A stretch of DNA of 64,000 nucleotides from CAVVZJ01 sp963752755 (GCA_963752755.1 CAVVZJ010000014.1:310001-374000); one strand, 5' to 3'. Positions 1 to 9,525 are shown, counted from the stretch's first letter. Notes: generated from the letters alone by a model not told the origin. A program made the numbers and translations.

Positions 1-1
1 C

Positions 2-2020
2 CTCGACAATGAAACCGAGCAACCCACCGCCGGCCCGCGCCGACCAGCCCAGCCGCCGATCACCCGGCCCAACGCCACCCCCGAGGAAGCCGAGGCCATC
101 CGCGCCGCCACCGCTGGATTCGCCGCCCAGCTCTCGCCGCAGTATGTCGAGTACAACCAGGCGACGACCGCGGCCTTGCCGGCCAACAGCCGCCCCTACG
201 TCGTCAGCCCAGCCCAGACTCTGAACCTGGGTCTGATCAACAGCCGGGCCTATCAGTTTCAGATCGAGAACGTCTATCTGGCCAGCCTGAGCGTGACGCT
301 GGCCCGGTTCGGCTTCGAGCCGCAGTTCTTCGCCGGCATGTCGCCAACAACGCCCCCCTCAACTGGTTTCCCGACGGGGGCTACGGCGCGCAACACGTTC
401 AACTACCGGACCAAGGAGGCGCCGGGCGGTCAGCTTTCGCAGCTGAATCTCTCGTCGGTCGCCGGCTACGGCAAGGTGTTCGTCTTCGGCGGCCAGCTGG
501 CGGGGGCCTTCGCCAACCAACTGGTCTTCAACCTGATCGGTCGGACCCCGTCCCAGCCGGCCGTCCAGTCGTCGCTGCCCTTGAGCTTCATGCAGCCGTT
601 CCTCAGCGGCGGCGGCCGGGCGGTAACCCTCGAACCCTTGACGCTCGCCGAGCGTACGCTCCTGTACGCCATCCGCGACTTCGCCCGCTTCCGCCAGGTC
701 TTCTTCGTCAGCCTCCTGGCGGGTCAGCCGATCGCGGGTGGCACGGCCACCATCGGCAGCGGCGTCGGCGGCGCCGCGGACCCGACCATCGGATTCCTTC
801 AGGTCATCCAGCTCTACCAGTTTGCCGAGAACAGCCGGGTCATCGTGGCGGCCTACGAGCGGGCCCTGGACATCTACCGCGAATATGCCAAGGGCGGGGC
901 CAGCTCCGGCATCTCGCAGCTCCAGGTGGACCAGATCGACCTTCAGTTCCAGAGCCAGCGGCTGAACCTGATCAATGCCCAGACCGCCTACCGGATCGCC
1001 CTGGACCAGTTCAAGCAGCAGCTCGGCTTGCCGCCCGACGTGCCGATGATCCCCGATCGCGGCCTGCTCGAGAGCTTCCGCCGGGTCTTCCGCGAGCTTG
1101 ACGAGTGGCAGCGACGGGCCGACCACGACCCCGAGGAACTCGACGGCATCGTCGCCCAGCTCCCGTCGCTCGACAACGTCGTGCTCGACGGCCGGCCGCT
1201 CTTCGACCTCTCCGGGCCCGAGCCTCAGCCGGTCTTCGCCGATCCCGAGCGTCAGGAGGAATTCCTCCTGACCGCCGAGCGGATCGCCCTGGACAACCGG
1301 GTCGATCTGATGAACCAGCGGGCCATCCTCTACGACATCTGGCGGCAAATCGCCGTGTCCGCCAACGCCCTGCTACCCGTCCTGACCGTCCAGTTCTCCA
1401 ACCAGATCCTCACGCCGCCAACCACCACCAACCCGTTCGGATTCAACAGCCAGTCGCTGCAATCCAGCCTCTCGATCCGGGCCGAGCTGCCCTTGATTCG
1501 CGTCGCCCAGCGGAACACGTTCCGCGTCGCCCTCCTCAACTACCAGCGCCAGCGGCGCATCCTGATGAGTCAGGAAGACTCGGTCAAGTTTCAGGTGCGA
1601 CAGGAGATCCGCACTCTGGTACAATTGACGGAGAACTACCAGATTACCAAGCGAAACCTGCTGCTCGCCCTCCGGCAGCGGGACCAGGCCCTCCAGCAGA
1701 TTATCGCCCCGCCCGACGCGGGCGCCGCCGCTGGCGGTGGTGCGGCGTCCACCAGCCAGGCGACCCAGACGCTCAACTTCATCAGCGCGGTGAACTCAAT
1801 CCTCCAGCAGCTCAACAGTCTGATCGGGACCTGGATCAGCTACCAGACCACCCGGTTGTCTCTCTATCGCGACCTCGGCATCATGCCTTACGATGAATGG
1901 GAGGCCTACTATGAACTTTTCCCTGCAAGCGCCGGAGCCCCCGCCACCGAACCCCGACCGGGAGTCCCTCCCGCCGGTGGAGCGCCCGACGTCATCGAAA
2001 CGCCGCCCATCCAGCCGTAA
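2..2020 (+). CDS. TolC-like outer-membrane efflux protein (5' end outside window)
   Basis: Outer-membrane channel component of a tripartite exporter, inferred mainly from position: it directly precedes an HlyD-type adaptor, an ABC ATPase and a MacB-like permease. The reading frame is open from the first bases of the window, so the true start lies upstream; the visible part is about 672 residues, longer than the usual 450-550 of TolC proteins. The sequence has the long amphipathic, Gln/Ala/Leu-rich helices of the family: a segment around 830-1050 (YERALDIYREYAKGG, then SQRLNLINAQTAYRIALDQF) and a second around 1270-1640 (TAERIALDNRVDLMNQRA), the two-fold pattern of TolC coiled-coil barrels. 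The last 110 nt overlap the next gene in another frame. The C-terminus is Pro/Ala-rich. Family assignment is fairly secure; substrate unknown. Confidence 0.75.
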   Translation, partial: LDNETEQPTAGPRRPAQPPITRPNATPEEAEAIRAATAGFAAQLSPQYVEYNQATTAALPANSRPYVVSPAQTLNLGLINSRAYQFQIENVYLASLSVTLARFGFEPQFFAGMSPTTPPSTGFPTGATARNTFNYRTKEAPGGQLSQLNLSSVAGYGKVFVFGGQLAGAFANQLVFNLIGRTPSQPAVQSSLPLSFMQPFLSGGGRAVTLEPLTLAERTLLYAIRDFARFRQVFFVSLLAGQPIAGGTATIGSGVGGAADPTIGFLQVIQLYQFAENSRVIVAAYERALDIYREYAKGGASSGISQLQVDQIDLQFQSQRLNLINAQTAYRIALDQFKQQLGLPPDVPMIPDRGLLESFRRVFRELDEWQRRADHDPEELDGIVAQLPSLDNVVLDGRPLFDLSGPEPQPVFADPERQEEFLLTAERIALDNRVDLMNQRAILYDIWRQIAVSANALLPVLTVQFSNQILTPPTTTNPFGFNSQSLQSSLSIRAELPLIRVAQRNTFRVALLNYQRQRRILMSQEDSVKFQVRQEIRTLVQLTENYQITKRNLLLALRQRDQALQQIIAPPDAGAAAGGGAASTSQATQTLNFISAVNSILQQLNSLIGTWISYQTTRLSLYRDLGIMPYDEWEAYYELFPASAGAPATEPRPGVPPAGGAPDVIETPPIQP

Positions 2021-3818
2021 GGTCCCTGTCTTGATCGGGGTCGCCCTGCTCGGCACGGTCGGCGTCGTCGCCGCCGGCAACGAAGACGTCCGCAAGGGGA
2101 TCAGCGGCCTGTTCGGCTCGCCCAACGAGAACCTGATCCCCTACGTCGTCAAGAAGCAGAAGCTGGTGATCACCGTCTCCGAGCGCGGCAACCTCGAAAG
2201 CGCCCAGAACACCGACGTGACCAACGAGGTCGAAGGCCAGACGACGATCCTCACGATTCTGCCCGAAGGCACGAAGGTCAAGAAGGGCCAGATGGTCTGT
2301 GAGCTGGACTCGGCCGCCTTGCGTGACAACCTGGTCAACCAGGAGATCGCCACCAAGCGGGCCGAGGCCGACTTCGAGAACGCCAAGAAGACCCGCGAGG
2401 TGGCCGAGATCGCGGTGCAGGAATACAAGGAAGGCACCTACAAGCAGGAAGTCCAGACCATCAATGGTGAGATCACCCTCGCCAAGAGCGAACTGGAGCG
2501 GGCCAAGGACCGCCTCAAGTGGTCCAAGATGATGTTCGATAACAAGTATGTCTCGGAATCGCAGGTCATCGCCGACAACCTGGCCGACATCAAGGCCGAG
2601 ATCTCCCTGGGCCAGGCCGAACGGAAGATGGTTGTCCTCACGAATTACACCTACAAGAAGCAGCTCACCGAACTGGAGGCCAACGTCGAGAAGGCCAAGA
2701 GCGATGAGCTGGCCAAGCAGCAAGCCTACGAGCTGGAAGCCGCCAAGCTCGAGAAGCTCCGCAAGCAGATCGACAAGACCAAGCTCTTCGCCCCCGACGA
2801 CGGCCTGATCGTTTATGCCAACGAGACGAACAACTTCCGCGGCAACAACCAGCCGTTGATCGAGGAAGGTGCGGTCGTCCGCGAGCGGCAGAAGATCTTC
2901 AGCCTGCCGGACATCGCCCACATGCAGGTCAACGCCAAGGTCCACGAGTCGATGGTGGACCGCGTCGAGCGCGGGATGAAGGCCAAGATCAAGGTCGATG
3001 CCTTCCCCACCTCGCCCCTGACCGGCACGGTCGAGAAGATCGCCCCTCTGCCCGACCCATCGAGCTTCTTCAGCTCCGACATCAAGGTCTATACCACGAT
3101 CGTCACAATCGACCAGACCTTCACCGCCCTGCGGCCGGGCATGACCGCCGAGGTCACGGTCCTGATCGAGACGCTCGACGACGTGCTCTGCATCCCGGTC
3201 ACGGCCGTCCTTCCGCTGAAGGGCAAGGACTACGTGTACCTGATCACGCCCGATGGCCCCGTACGCCGCGAGGTCAAGCTCGGCGCCACCAACGACATCC
3301 TGATCGAGATCAAGGAAGGCCTGAAGGAAAACGAGAAGGTCGCGATGAACCCGGCAGCCCTCCTGACCGAGGATGAGAAGCGCGAGGCCTTCTCCGCCTC
3401 CGCCCGCGCCGATGCCCGTGCCAAGGACTTCGGCAACCTCAAGGCCAGCCCGACAAGCCCCGGCCTCGAAGGTGAGAAGGGCGGCGGTGATGCCAAGGCC
3501 AAGGGCAAGGGCAAGGGTGGCGCCGCGAAGGGTAAGGGTCGCGGCGCTGGCGGCGGCATGATGGGCTCTCCCGAGGAGCGCGAGAAATTCATGAAGGCCA
3601 GCCGCGAGGAGCGCCGCAAGATCCTTGAGGAACGCGGCGTCCCGACCGACCGCATCGACATGATCCTCGACCGCATGGAGCAGGGCGGTGGCCCTGGCGG
3701 CGGCGGTGGTGGCGGCTTCGGAGGTGGTGGTCCTGGTGGCGGCGGCTTCGGAGGTGGCGCGGGTGGTCCTGGTGGCGGCGGCTTCGGCGGCCGACCGGGA
3801 GGAGGTGGTTCTCAGTGA
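1911..3818 (+). CDS. HlyD/MacA-type efflux adaptor with Gly-rich tail
   Basis: Periplasmic adaptor (membrane fusion protein) linking the ABC pump to the outer-membrane channel. I chose ATG 1911 because GGGAGG lies 8 nt upstream; an in-frame ATG at 1893 has no such site. 635 residues. An Arg/Lys-rich cytoplasmic stretch is followed by one membrane segment (VLIGVALLGTVGVVAAG, about residues 39-56), a lipoyl-like half (GNLESAQNTDVTNEVEGQTT), a long Lys/Glu/Ala coiled coil (about 150-290), a second lipoyl half with a conserved YANETN, and beta-barrel segments (AKIKVDAFPTSPLTGTVEKI; LRPGMTAEVTVLIETLDDVL). The last 120 residues are unusual: a charged Lys/Glu stretch, then an almost pure Gly/Phe/Pro tail. 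Its stop overlaps the GTG start of the ATPase (GTGA), indicating translational coupling. Confidence 0.88.
   Translation: MNFSLQAPEPPPPNPDRESLPPVERPTSSKRRPSSRKVPVLIGVALLGTVGVVAAGNEDVRKGISGLFGSPNENLIPYVVKKQKLVITVSERGNLESAQNTDVTNEVEGQTTILTILPEGTKVKKGQMVCELDSAALRDNLVNQEIATKRAEADFENAKKTREVAEIAVQEYKEGTYKQEVQTINGEITLAKSELERAKDRLKWSKMMFDNKYVSESQVIADNLADIKAEISLGQAERKMVVLTNYTYKKQLTELEANVEKAKSDELAKQQAYELEAAKLEKLRKQIDKTKLFAPDDGLIVYANETNNFRGNNQPLIEEGAVVRERQKIFSLPDIAHMQVNAKVHESMVDRVERGMKAKIKVDAFPTSPLTGTVEKIAPLPDPSSFFSSDIKVYTTIVTIDQTFTALRPGMTAEVTVLIETLDDVLCIPVTAVLPLKGKDYVYLITPDGPVRREVKLGATNDILIEIKEGLKENEKVAMNPAALLTEDEKREAFSASARADARAKDFGNLKASPTSPGLEGEKGGGDAKAKGKGKGGAAKGKGRGAGGGMMGSPEEREKFMKASREERRKILEERGVPTDRIDMILDRMEQGGGPGGGGGGGFGGGGPGGGGFGGGAGGPGGGGFGGRPGGGGSQ
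3685..3810 (+). repeat. Tandem Gly-rich coding repeat
   Basis: Imperfect tandem repeat of a roughly 30-bp unit beginning GGTCCTGGTGGCGGCGGCTT, best copies at 3729-3758 and 3774-3803, with a degenerate copy before them. It encodes the Gly/Phe/Pro tail of the adaptor. Such repeats expand and contract by slippage, so the length may vary between strains. Confidence 0.75.
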
Positions 3819-4630
3819 TTACCGCAGCCGGTAAGCCGATCGTCCGCCTGGTGGACGTCAAGAAGCAATACGTCATGGGCCACGCCCCCTCGCGGGGCGG
3901 GCCCAAGGAGACGGTTGTCGTCCACGCCTTGAAGGGCGTCACCGTCAACTTCATGCAGGGCGAGTACGTCGCCATCATGGGCGCCTCGGGCTCGGGCAAG
4001 AGTACCATGCTCAACCTGCTCGGCTGCCTCGACCGCCCGACCAGCGGCCAGTACCTGCTCGGCGACCAGGACGTCTCGAAGCTCACCGACGACGAACTCT
4101 CGGAGGTCCGGAGCCGCTACATCGGCTTCATCTTCCAGTCGTACAACCTGATCCAGCAGTACACCGTCGTCGAGAACATCCAGCTCCCCCTGACCTACCA
4201 GGGCACCGGCGAGATCTCCGAGGAGGACATGGAGCGCACGATGGAACTGTCCCGGCTCGTCGGACTGGAGGATCGGCTGGATCACCGGCCCAACCAGCTC
4301 TCCGGCGGTCAGCAACAGCGCGTGGCCATCGCCCGGAGCCTGATCAATGACCCCTATATCATCCTCGCCGACGAGGCCACGGGTAACCTCGATAGCGTCA
4401 CCGCCGAGGAGATCATGACGATGCTCGAGCGGCTCAATGAAGCCGGGAAGACCATCATCATGGTGACCCACGAAGACGACATCGCCCAGCACGCCAAGCG
4501 GATCATCCGCATGCGTGACGGCCGTGTCCTCGAGGATAGCCCCAGCCCCCGGATGGCCCAGGCCCTCGACGAGGCGGCCGCCGCCTCGGTCGGCCGCGTC
4601 AGCGTCCCGGCCCCCCAGGTCGGAACCTGA
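3815..4630 (+). CDS. MacB-type ABC transporter ATP-binding protein
   Basis: Cytoplasmic ATPase that drives the exporter. 271 residues. Walker A GASGSGKST (about residues 55-63), Q-loop in FIFQSYNL, signature LSGGQQQR, Walker B IILADEAT and the switch His in MVTHEDD are all present, so it should hydrolyse ATP. The pattern (LNLLGCLDRPTSGQYLLGDQDVSKLTDDEL; shown here only as its key elements LGCLDRPTSG and LTDDEL) is typical of the LolD/MacB class that works with FtsX-fold permeases rather than of importers. The GTG start overlaps the stop of the adaptor by 4 nt. An extended Ala/Pro C-terminal tail follows the domain. Confidence 0.93.
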   Translation: MITAAGKPIVRLVDVKKQYVMGHAPSRGGPKETVVVHALKGVTVNFMQGEYVAIMGASGSGKSTMLNLLGCLDRPTSGQYLLGDQDVSKLTDDELSEVRSRYIGFIFQSYNLIQQYTVVENIQLPLTYQGTGEISEEDMERTMELSRLVGLEDRLDHRPNQLSGGQQQRVAIARSLINDPYIILADEATGNLDSVTAEEIMTMLERLNEAGKTIIMVTHEDDIAQHAKRIIRMRDGRVLEDSPSPRMAQALDEAAAASVGRVSVPAPQVGT

Positions 4631-4793
4631 GCCTCGCGCTGGCCGTTGACTGGGGGTCGAGCCCGAGTGGATCGACCCTCCGTCACTCGCCTTCCGTCCT
4701 CGGTCCTCAGTCTTTTGTCCACGATCGCCCGCCTCTTTCCGATCCCACCCGACTGAACCGTTCCCGTCCAACCGACCGTGGAGACGACCACCC

Positions 4794-6068
4794 ATGGGAC
4801 GCATCTGGCGTAGCCTCAAGCTCGGATTGAAGAGCTTGTTGCTCCATAAGCTTCGATCCGGCCTGACCGTGCTGGGGATCGTCTTCGGCGTGGCGGCCGT
4901 CATCTCGATGCTGGCCGTCGGCGAGGGCTCCAGCCGCGAGCAGCAGCAGCAACTCCAGGCCCTCGGCGCCGTGAACATGATCATCCGGTCGGTCAAGCCC
5001 AGCGAGGAAGCCCAGGCCGCTGGCGGCCGCCCGGCGCGTATCCTCAACTACGGTCTGAAGTACGAGGACTACGACCGCCTGCTGGCGACCGTCCCCACGA
5101 TCAAGAAGGCCCTGGCAATCCGGGAGATCAAGAAAGAGATCCGCTACCTCAACCGCTCGCTCGAAGGCCGCGTCGTCGGCACCACCAACCTCTACGCCGA
5201 CTTCAACCACCTCGTACCGGACCGCGGCCGCTTCCTCTCCGAGGCCGACAACGCCAGCTACGAGAACTACGCGGTGCTCGGCCACGAAGTCGCCCAGAAG
5301 CTCTTCCCCTATGAAGACCCCCTGGAGAAGAGCGTCAAGCTTGGCAATGACTATTACCGCGTCATCGGCGTGACCCAGCGCCGGGGCACCTCCATCGCCG
5401 TCGGCGGCGCCTCGGCCGGTCAGGACTACAACCGCGACGTCTATATCCCCCTGAACACCTGCCGGCTCCGCTTTGGCGAGCGGATCCTCGACAACCGCTC
5501 CGGCTCGATGTCGGCGGAGGAAACCCAGCTCTCGCAGATCACGATCCAGGTTGGCGACGTCAGCGAGGTCCGACCCACGGCGCCGATCATCGAGGCAGCC
5601 GTCAAGCCGTGGCACCCGAAGAAGGACGTCGAGCTGATTGTCCCCCTGGAGTTGATCGAGCAGGCCGAGCGCACGGCCCGCCAGTGGAGCTTCGTGCTGG
5701 GCACGATCGCGTCGATCTCGCTACTGGTCGGCGGTATCGGGATCATGAACATCATGCTGGCCACCGTCACCGAGCGGACCCGCGAGATCGGCATCCGCCG
5801 GGCGCTGGGGGCCAAGCGGCGCGACATCACCCAGCAGTTCCTCATCGAGTCGGTGGTGCTCTCGGGCGTCGGCGGCTTGCTGGGCGTCTGCCTGGGGGTG
5901 ACGATCCCGTACGCGATCGTCTATTTCGCCGAGATGAAAGCCTACGTCACACCCACCTCAGTCTTCCTCTCGTTCGGCATCTCGGTCGGCGTCGGCATTC
6001 TCTTCGGGCTCTATCCGGCCCAGCGGGCCGCGATGATGGACCCGATCGAGGCCCTCCGCCACGAGTAG
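4794..6068 (+). CDS. MacB-like ABC transporter permease (FtsX fold)
   Basis: Inner-membrane permease of the same exporter, 424 residues. Order seen: N-terminal membrane helix (HKLRSGLTVLGIVFGVAAVI, residues 18-37), a periplasmic MacB core domain (about 45-285), then three C-terminal helices (FVLGTIASISLLVGGIGIMN; LIESVVLSGVGGLLGVCLGV; VFLSFGISVGVGILFGLYPA) and the conserved ending with PIEALRHE. TERTREIGIRRALGAK after the second helix is the hallmark of the FtsX/MacB family. The ATPase is a separate gene, unlike E. coli MacB where both are fused. It lies 163 nt after the ATPase gene on the same strand and ends the operon. A weak imperfect inverted repeat (6079-6104) follows the stop. Confidence 0.92.
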   Translation: MGRIWRSLKLGLKSLLLHKLRSGLTVLGIVFGVAAVISMLAVGEGSSREQQQQLQALGAVNMIIRSVKPSEEAQAAGGRPARILNYGLKYEDYDRLLATVPTIKKALAIREIKKEIRYLNRSLEGRVVGTTNLYADFNHLVPDRGRFLSEADNASYENYAVLGHEVAQKLFPYEDPLEKSVKLGNDYYRVIGVTQRRGTSIAVGGASAGQDYNRDVYIPLNTCRLRFGERILDNRSGSMSAEETQLSQITIQVGDVSEVRPTAPIIEAAVKPWHPKKDVELIVPLELIEQAERTARQWSFVLGTIASISLLVGGIGIMNIMLATVTERTREIGIRRALGAKRRDITQQFLIESVVLSGVGGLLGVCLGVTIPYAIVYFAEMKAYVTPTSVFLSFGISVGVGILFGLYPAQRAAMMDPIEALRHE

Positions 6069-6331
6069 CCGTTCGCCGCCAGACGGCTTGACAGACCGTC
6101 TTGGCCTTGCGTGTCGGACGATCCGATACTACGCTGAATTCATCAAACCCCACCGCGGCCCGGTGCTTCCGCCCGGCGTCGCGGTTTTGTTTACGAAGGG
6201 TCTGACCGTCCACTCGACTCCGCGACCGAGAGCGGGCGAGACACCGAGACCAACCGCCAAAGCATCCTCGCCGCACCGAACCAACACGAAAAACGCCTCG
6301 GCGCGGCATCCGCTGCCAGGAGCATCACGGC

Positions 6332-6811
6332 ATGAGCACGGACCGAATCCCGATGTCGAAGGACGGCTACGACAAGCTCAAGGCCCAGCTCGACAAGATG
6401 AAGAACGAGGATATGCCTCGGATCGCCGAGCAAATCGCCGAGGCCAGGGGATTCGGGGACCTTTCGGAGAACGCTGAGTACGACGCCGCACGCGAGGCCC
6501 AGGGCATGCTCCAGGCCCGGATCGTGGACCTGGAGTCGAAGCTCGCCCACGCCTTCATCATCGACAAGTCCTCGATCCAGACCGACCGCGTCGTCTTCGG
6601 CTGCAAGGTCAAGGTCTTCGACTTCGAACTCAGCGATACCGAGGAGTTCACCCTCGTCGGCCCCGGCGAGGAAGACTACGACGAGAACAGGATTCTCTGC
6701 AACAGCCCGATCGGCCAGGGCCTTCTGGGCAAGCAGGTCGGCGAGATCGCCGAGATCGCGGTTCCCAAGGGCACCCTCAAGCTCCGGATCGAGGAGATCA
6801 GCGTACCTTGA
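6332..6811 (+). CDS. greA: Transcription elongation factor GreA/GreB family
   Basis: Stimulates RNA cleavage by backtracked RNA polymerase. 159 residues, normal length for the family. The N-terminal antiparallel coiled coil (about residues 10-75) carries the diagnostic tip GDLSENAEYDAARE with the acidic residues that reach the polymerase active site, followed by a C-terminal FKBP-like domain (SPIGQGLLGKQVGEIAEI, then the ending KLRIEEISVP). GreA is preferred over GreB from the GDLSENAEY tip. It stands alone between convergent neighbours, 263 nt after the efflux operon. Confidence 0.95.
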   Translation: MSTDRIPMSKDGYDKLKAQLDKMKNEDMPRIAEQIAEARGFGDLSENAEYDAAREAQGMLQARIVDLESKLAHAFIIDKSSIQTDRVVFGCKVKVFDFELSDTEEFTLVGPGEEDYDENRILCNSPIGQGLLGKQVGEIAEIAVPKGTLKLRIEEISVP

Positions 6812-6890
6812 AGGCAGCTCGGCCTGGTCGGCCGTCGTGGCTTCGACGGCCGACGACGGCTCCAGGTCGGCGGCGGGCGGTAGTGATCGT

Positions 6891-7583
6891 TCAATCGGCC
6901 TCGGGCAAGTCGATCCCCTGCTCCGCCCAGCTTGCCGGCAACGGCGCTCGGAAGCTCAGGAGGCGGTCCAGAGCCGGATGCCGGATCGTCAGCGACCGGG
7001 CGTGCAAGGCGATGCCTTCTCCGAGGGATCGCTGCGAACCGTAGAGCCGATCGCCCAGGATCGGCAGACCGCGGGCCGACGCTTGCACCCGAAGCTGATG
7101 CATCCGGCCCGTTTCGGGCCAGAGTCGGAGCCAGGAGCAACCGTCAGGCAGACGCGCCTCGGCATCGAGATCGGCCTGGAGGCGGGTCCGGGCGTGCTGG
7201 GAACGGGGCGTGCCCGGGACGCACGTCTGGACCCGGCCGAGCCCGGTGTCCTCGCGGCAGAGCCAGTCCTCCCAAGTTGCCAAAGGGGCCGTGGGTTGCC
7301 CCTCGACGACCGCCCAGTATTCCTTGCGGGCCTCGCGGCGCTCGAACTGCTGCGAGAGCCGGCGGGCGTCTCGCTTCGTCCTGGCGATCAGGATCACGCC
7401 GGAGACGGGGCGGTCGAGCCGATGGACAAGTCCGACGTAGGCCGACGCCGGGTCGTCGGGCCGCAGATACGCCCGGACGACAGCCTCCAGCGTCGGCCCC
7501 GCGATCGGTGGCGCCTGCGTCGAGAGGCCCGACGGCTTGAGCACGGCCAGCAGGTGGGCGTCCTCATAGAGAATCTCGATCAT
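6891..7583 (-). CDS. RluA-family RNA pseudouridine synthase
   Basis: Isomerises specific uridines in rRNA or tRNA. The domain begins at MIEILYEDAHLLAVLKPSG, so I place the start at 7583 although the frame stays open upstream to 7829; 230 residues. The catalytic motif is VHRLDRPVSG (Asp of HRLD), followed by RRLSQQFERREARKEYWAVV and the C-terminal ETGRMHQLRVQASARGLPILGD region (given here as RMHQLRVQASARG and GLPILGDRLYG), all typical of RluA enzymes. No S4 domain is present, as in RluA/TruC rather than RluD. The exact target cannot be told. Convergent with greA. Confidence 0.9.
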   Translation of the reverse strand: MIEILYEDAHLLAVLKPSGLSTQAPPIAGPTLEAVVRAYLRPDDPASAYVGLVHRLDRPVSGVILIARTKRDARRLSQQFERREARKEYWAVVEGQPTAPLATWEDWLCREDTGLGRVQTCVPGTPRSQHARTRLQADLDAEARLPDGCSWLRLWPETGRMHQLRVQASARGLPILGDRLYGSQRSLGEGIALHARSLTIRHPALDRLLSFRAPLPASWAEQGIDLPEAD

Positions 7584-7856
7584 CCCGCGATCGTACCGGC
7601 CGAGGCGCCGACCGGGAAGCAATCCGCGAGGTCGCTCCCCTACGTTCCGATCGCCGGGCTTGCGACTCTGGATCGACTCGCAGGAGACGCGATCCCGGCC
7701 GTCTCGCCGGTCTGACAAATTGAAGCGGCGGGTAACCCTGTGGTAGCGTGTGGGGGCGGAAGGCTCCGGGGCACAGCCCCGGGACCGATGATCCCAGCAG
7801 GAGGCAACACCGGCCCGACGGAGCGGCATGCGAACCTAGGAGTTGGGAGCCAGACC

Positions 7857-8492
7857 ATGGCCGAGTACACCGTCCCCGAGCTGCCCTACCCGAAGAACGC
7901 CCTGGAGCCCCACATCAGCGCCCGCACGATGGAGTTCCACCACGACAAGCACCACACCGCCTACGTCAACAACCTGAACAAGGCGCTGGAGGGTCAGGCC
8001 CAGCACCAGGGCAAGCCGGTCGAGGCGTTGATCGCCGACCTCAAGGCTCTCCCCGACGCGATCCGGACCGCCGTCCGGAACAATGGCGGCGGCCACGCCA
8101 ATCACTCGCTCTTCTGGACGATCATGAAGCCCGGCGGCGGCGGCCAGCCGACCGGCGCCCTGGCCGACGCGATCCAGAGCGACCTGGGCGGCTTCGACAG
8201 CTTCAAAGACGCCTTCTCCAAGGCGGCCGCCAGCCGCTTCGGCTCGGGCTGGGCCTGGCTGGTCGTGCGCGGAGGCAAGCTCGCCGTCACCTCCACACCT
8301 AACCAGGACAGCCCCTTGATGGACCTCGTCGAGGCCGACCAGAAAGGCACCCCGATCCTCGGCCTGGACGTCTGGGAGCACGCCTACTATCTCGATTACC
8401 AGAACAAACGCCCGGACTACATCGGCGCCTGGTGGAACACGATCCACTGGGATGAGGTCAGCCGCCGCTTCGAAGCCGCCAAGAATGGGTAA
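7857..8492 (+). CDS. sodA: Superoxide dismutase, Mn-type
   Basis: Converts superoxide to oxygen and hydrogen peroxide. 211 residues, standard length. Metal ligands lie in TMEFHHDKHH (His28), HANHSLFW, and LDVWEHAYY (Asp and His). The neighbouring residues GGGHANHSLFW, AAASRFGSGWAWLVV and NQDSPLM follow manganese SodA of E. coli very closely, so manganese is the likely metal. ATG 7857 is chosen because the family N-terminus EYTVPELPYP starts right there; there is no signal peptide, so it is cytoplasmic. Confidence 0.95.
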   Translation: MAEYTVPELPYPKNALEPHISARTMEFHHDKHHTAYVNNLNKALEGQAQHQGKPVEALIADLKALPDAIRTAVRNNGGGHANHSLFWTIMKPGGGGQPTGALADAIQSDLGGFDSFKDAFSKAAASRFGSGWAWLVVRGGKLAVTSTPNQDSPLMDLVEADQKGTPILGLDVWEHAYYLDYQNKRPDYIGAWWNTIHWDEVSRRFEAAKNG

Positions 8493-8765
8493 TTCACCCC
8501 GGACCGGCAAGTTCGCTTGACCGATCCAGCCATTTCGCTATGATCCGTGGCCGCCCGGGGAGACGTCCCACCGCTCTCCCCGGGCCCCCTTCGCGACGCA
8601 ACTCGACCGAACGTCTCGCCCGACTCCCCGCCTCGGATCGCTCGCGAGGTCGGCCAGCGAGCCTCACTCCGAGGCTCCTGGAGCCAGCCCGTTGCTGACG
8701 GCAAGGGTCAGGGGTCGGACGCTTCTGCTCAATCAAGTCTGCGAGTCTCCACGGAAAAGGAGCGA

Positions 8766-9221
8766 ATGCCGATGGATCGGCCCAAGTTCCAGATCGCGGC
8801 AGCGTGTTGCCTGGCCCTGATGCTGGCCTCCGCTGGCTGCCGTAACCTGCCCTCGCGGCGCGTGCCGCCGGAGCAACCGTATTCGAGCCAAGTCGGCGCC
8901 CCGGGTGAGGTGGGCTTCGGCTCGGCCGCGCCGCCGGCGGTCAACTACGGGAACGCCCCGGCCGGCATGACGTCTCCGGCGGCCGGCCCCTACAACACCG
9001 GCATGGCCGGCATGCCCGAGAGCAGCCCCTACGGCGACTACGGTGCCCCCACCGGACTCGGTGCCCCCACCGGACTCGGTGCCCCCTCCACTCCCGACGT
9101 CAATCCCTATCCGACGACGGGCGCCGCTCCTGCCACGAACCCCTTCCCAACCACGGGTGCACCGGGAGCCCCCACACAATACAACGTCGGCACGCCCGGC
9201 GCCGGGCCAAGCCCCTACTGA
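8766..9221 (+). CDS. Small Pro/Gly/Ala-rich lipoprotein
   Basis: Unknown function, 151 residues. ATG 8766 has AGGAG a few bases upstream (ATG 8772 is an alternative). A type II signal peptide is clear: KFQIAAACCLALMLASAGC with a lipobox ending in Cys, so the mature protein should be lipid-anchored. The rest is low complexity: Pro, Gly, Ala, Thr and Tyr, without recognisable domain, including two perfect copies of an 18-nt unit (9043-9078) encoding APTGLG. A good hairpin terminator follows at 9261. Such unstructured lipoproteins are common in this group. Confidence 0.7.
   Translation: MPMDRPKFQIAAACCLALMLASAGCRNLPSRRVPPEQPYSSQVGAPGEVGFGSAAPPAVNYGNAPAGMTSPAAGPYNTGMAGMPESSPYGDYGAPTGLGAPTGLGAPSTPDVNPYPTTGAAPATNPFPTTGAPGAPTQYNVGTPGAGPSPY
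9043..9078 (+). repeat. 18-bp tandem repeat, two copies
   Basis: Two adjacent perfect copies of GGTGCCCCCACCGGACTC inside the lipoprotein gene, encoding GAPTGL twice; a third, degenerate copy begins right after. Confidence 0.8.
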
Positions 9222-9260
9222 CGGGATCGTCACCCGGTTCGGCCCTCGACCCCTCAACTT

Positions 9261-9310
9261 GCCGCTGGACCATCCGGCCACCTCCGGACGGTCCAGCGGC
9301 GTTTCCGTTT
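9261..9310 (+). terminator. Rho-independent terminator
   Basis: Long GC-rich inverted repeat: GCCGCTGGACC..CCGG pairs with CCGG..GGTCCAGCGGC across a 6-nt loop (9261-9300), followed by the T-rich run GTTTCCGTTTCT. It lies 40 nt after the lipoprotein stop and probably ends that transcript. Confidence 0.75.
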
Positions 9311-9525
9311 CTCCCATAGACAAGATCGGCCGCAAATCGTTTCCCACCAAGAAGTCACAACCACCGCGACAGCCCCTGGTGGTGGCCGCTTCCGGGCCAT
9401 CATGGGATTTCTCAGGAGCATTTCGGCACGCATTGTCGCTGATTTCCAGAGAAAGGCTGCGCACGATCCCTGCCAAATCGACCCCCGGATGGACTTTATC
9501 GTCGCGACCTTGCGCCTCCGGCGGT

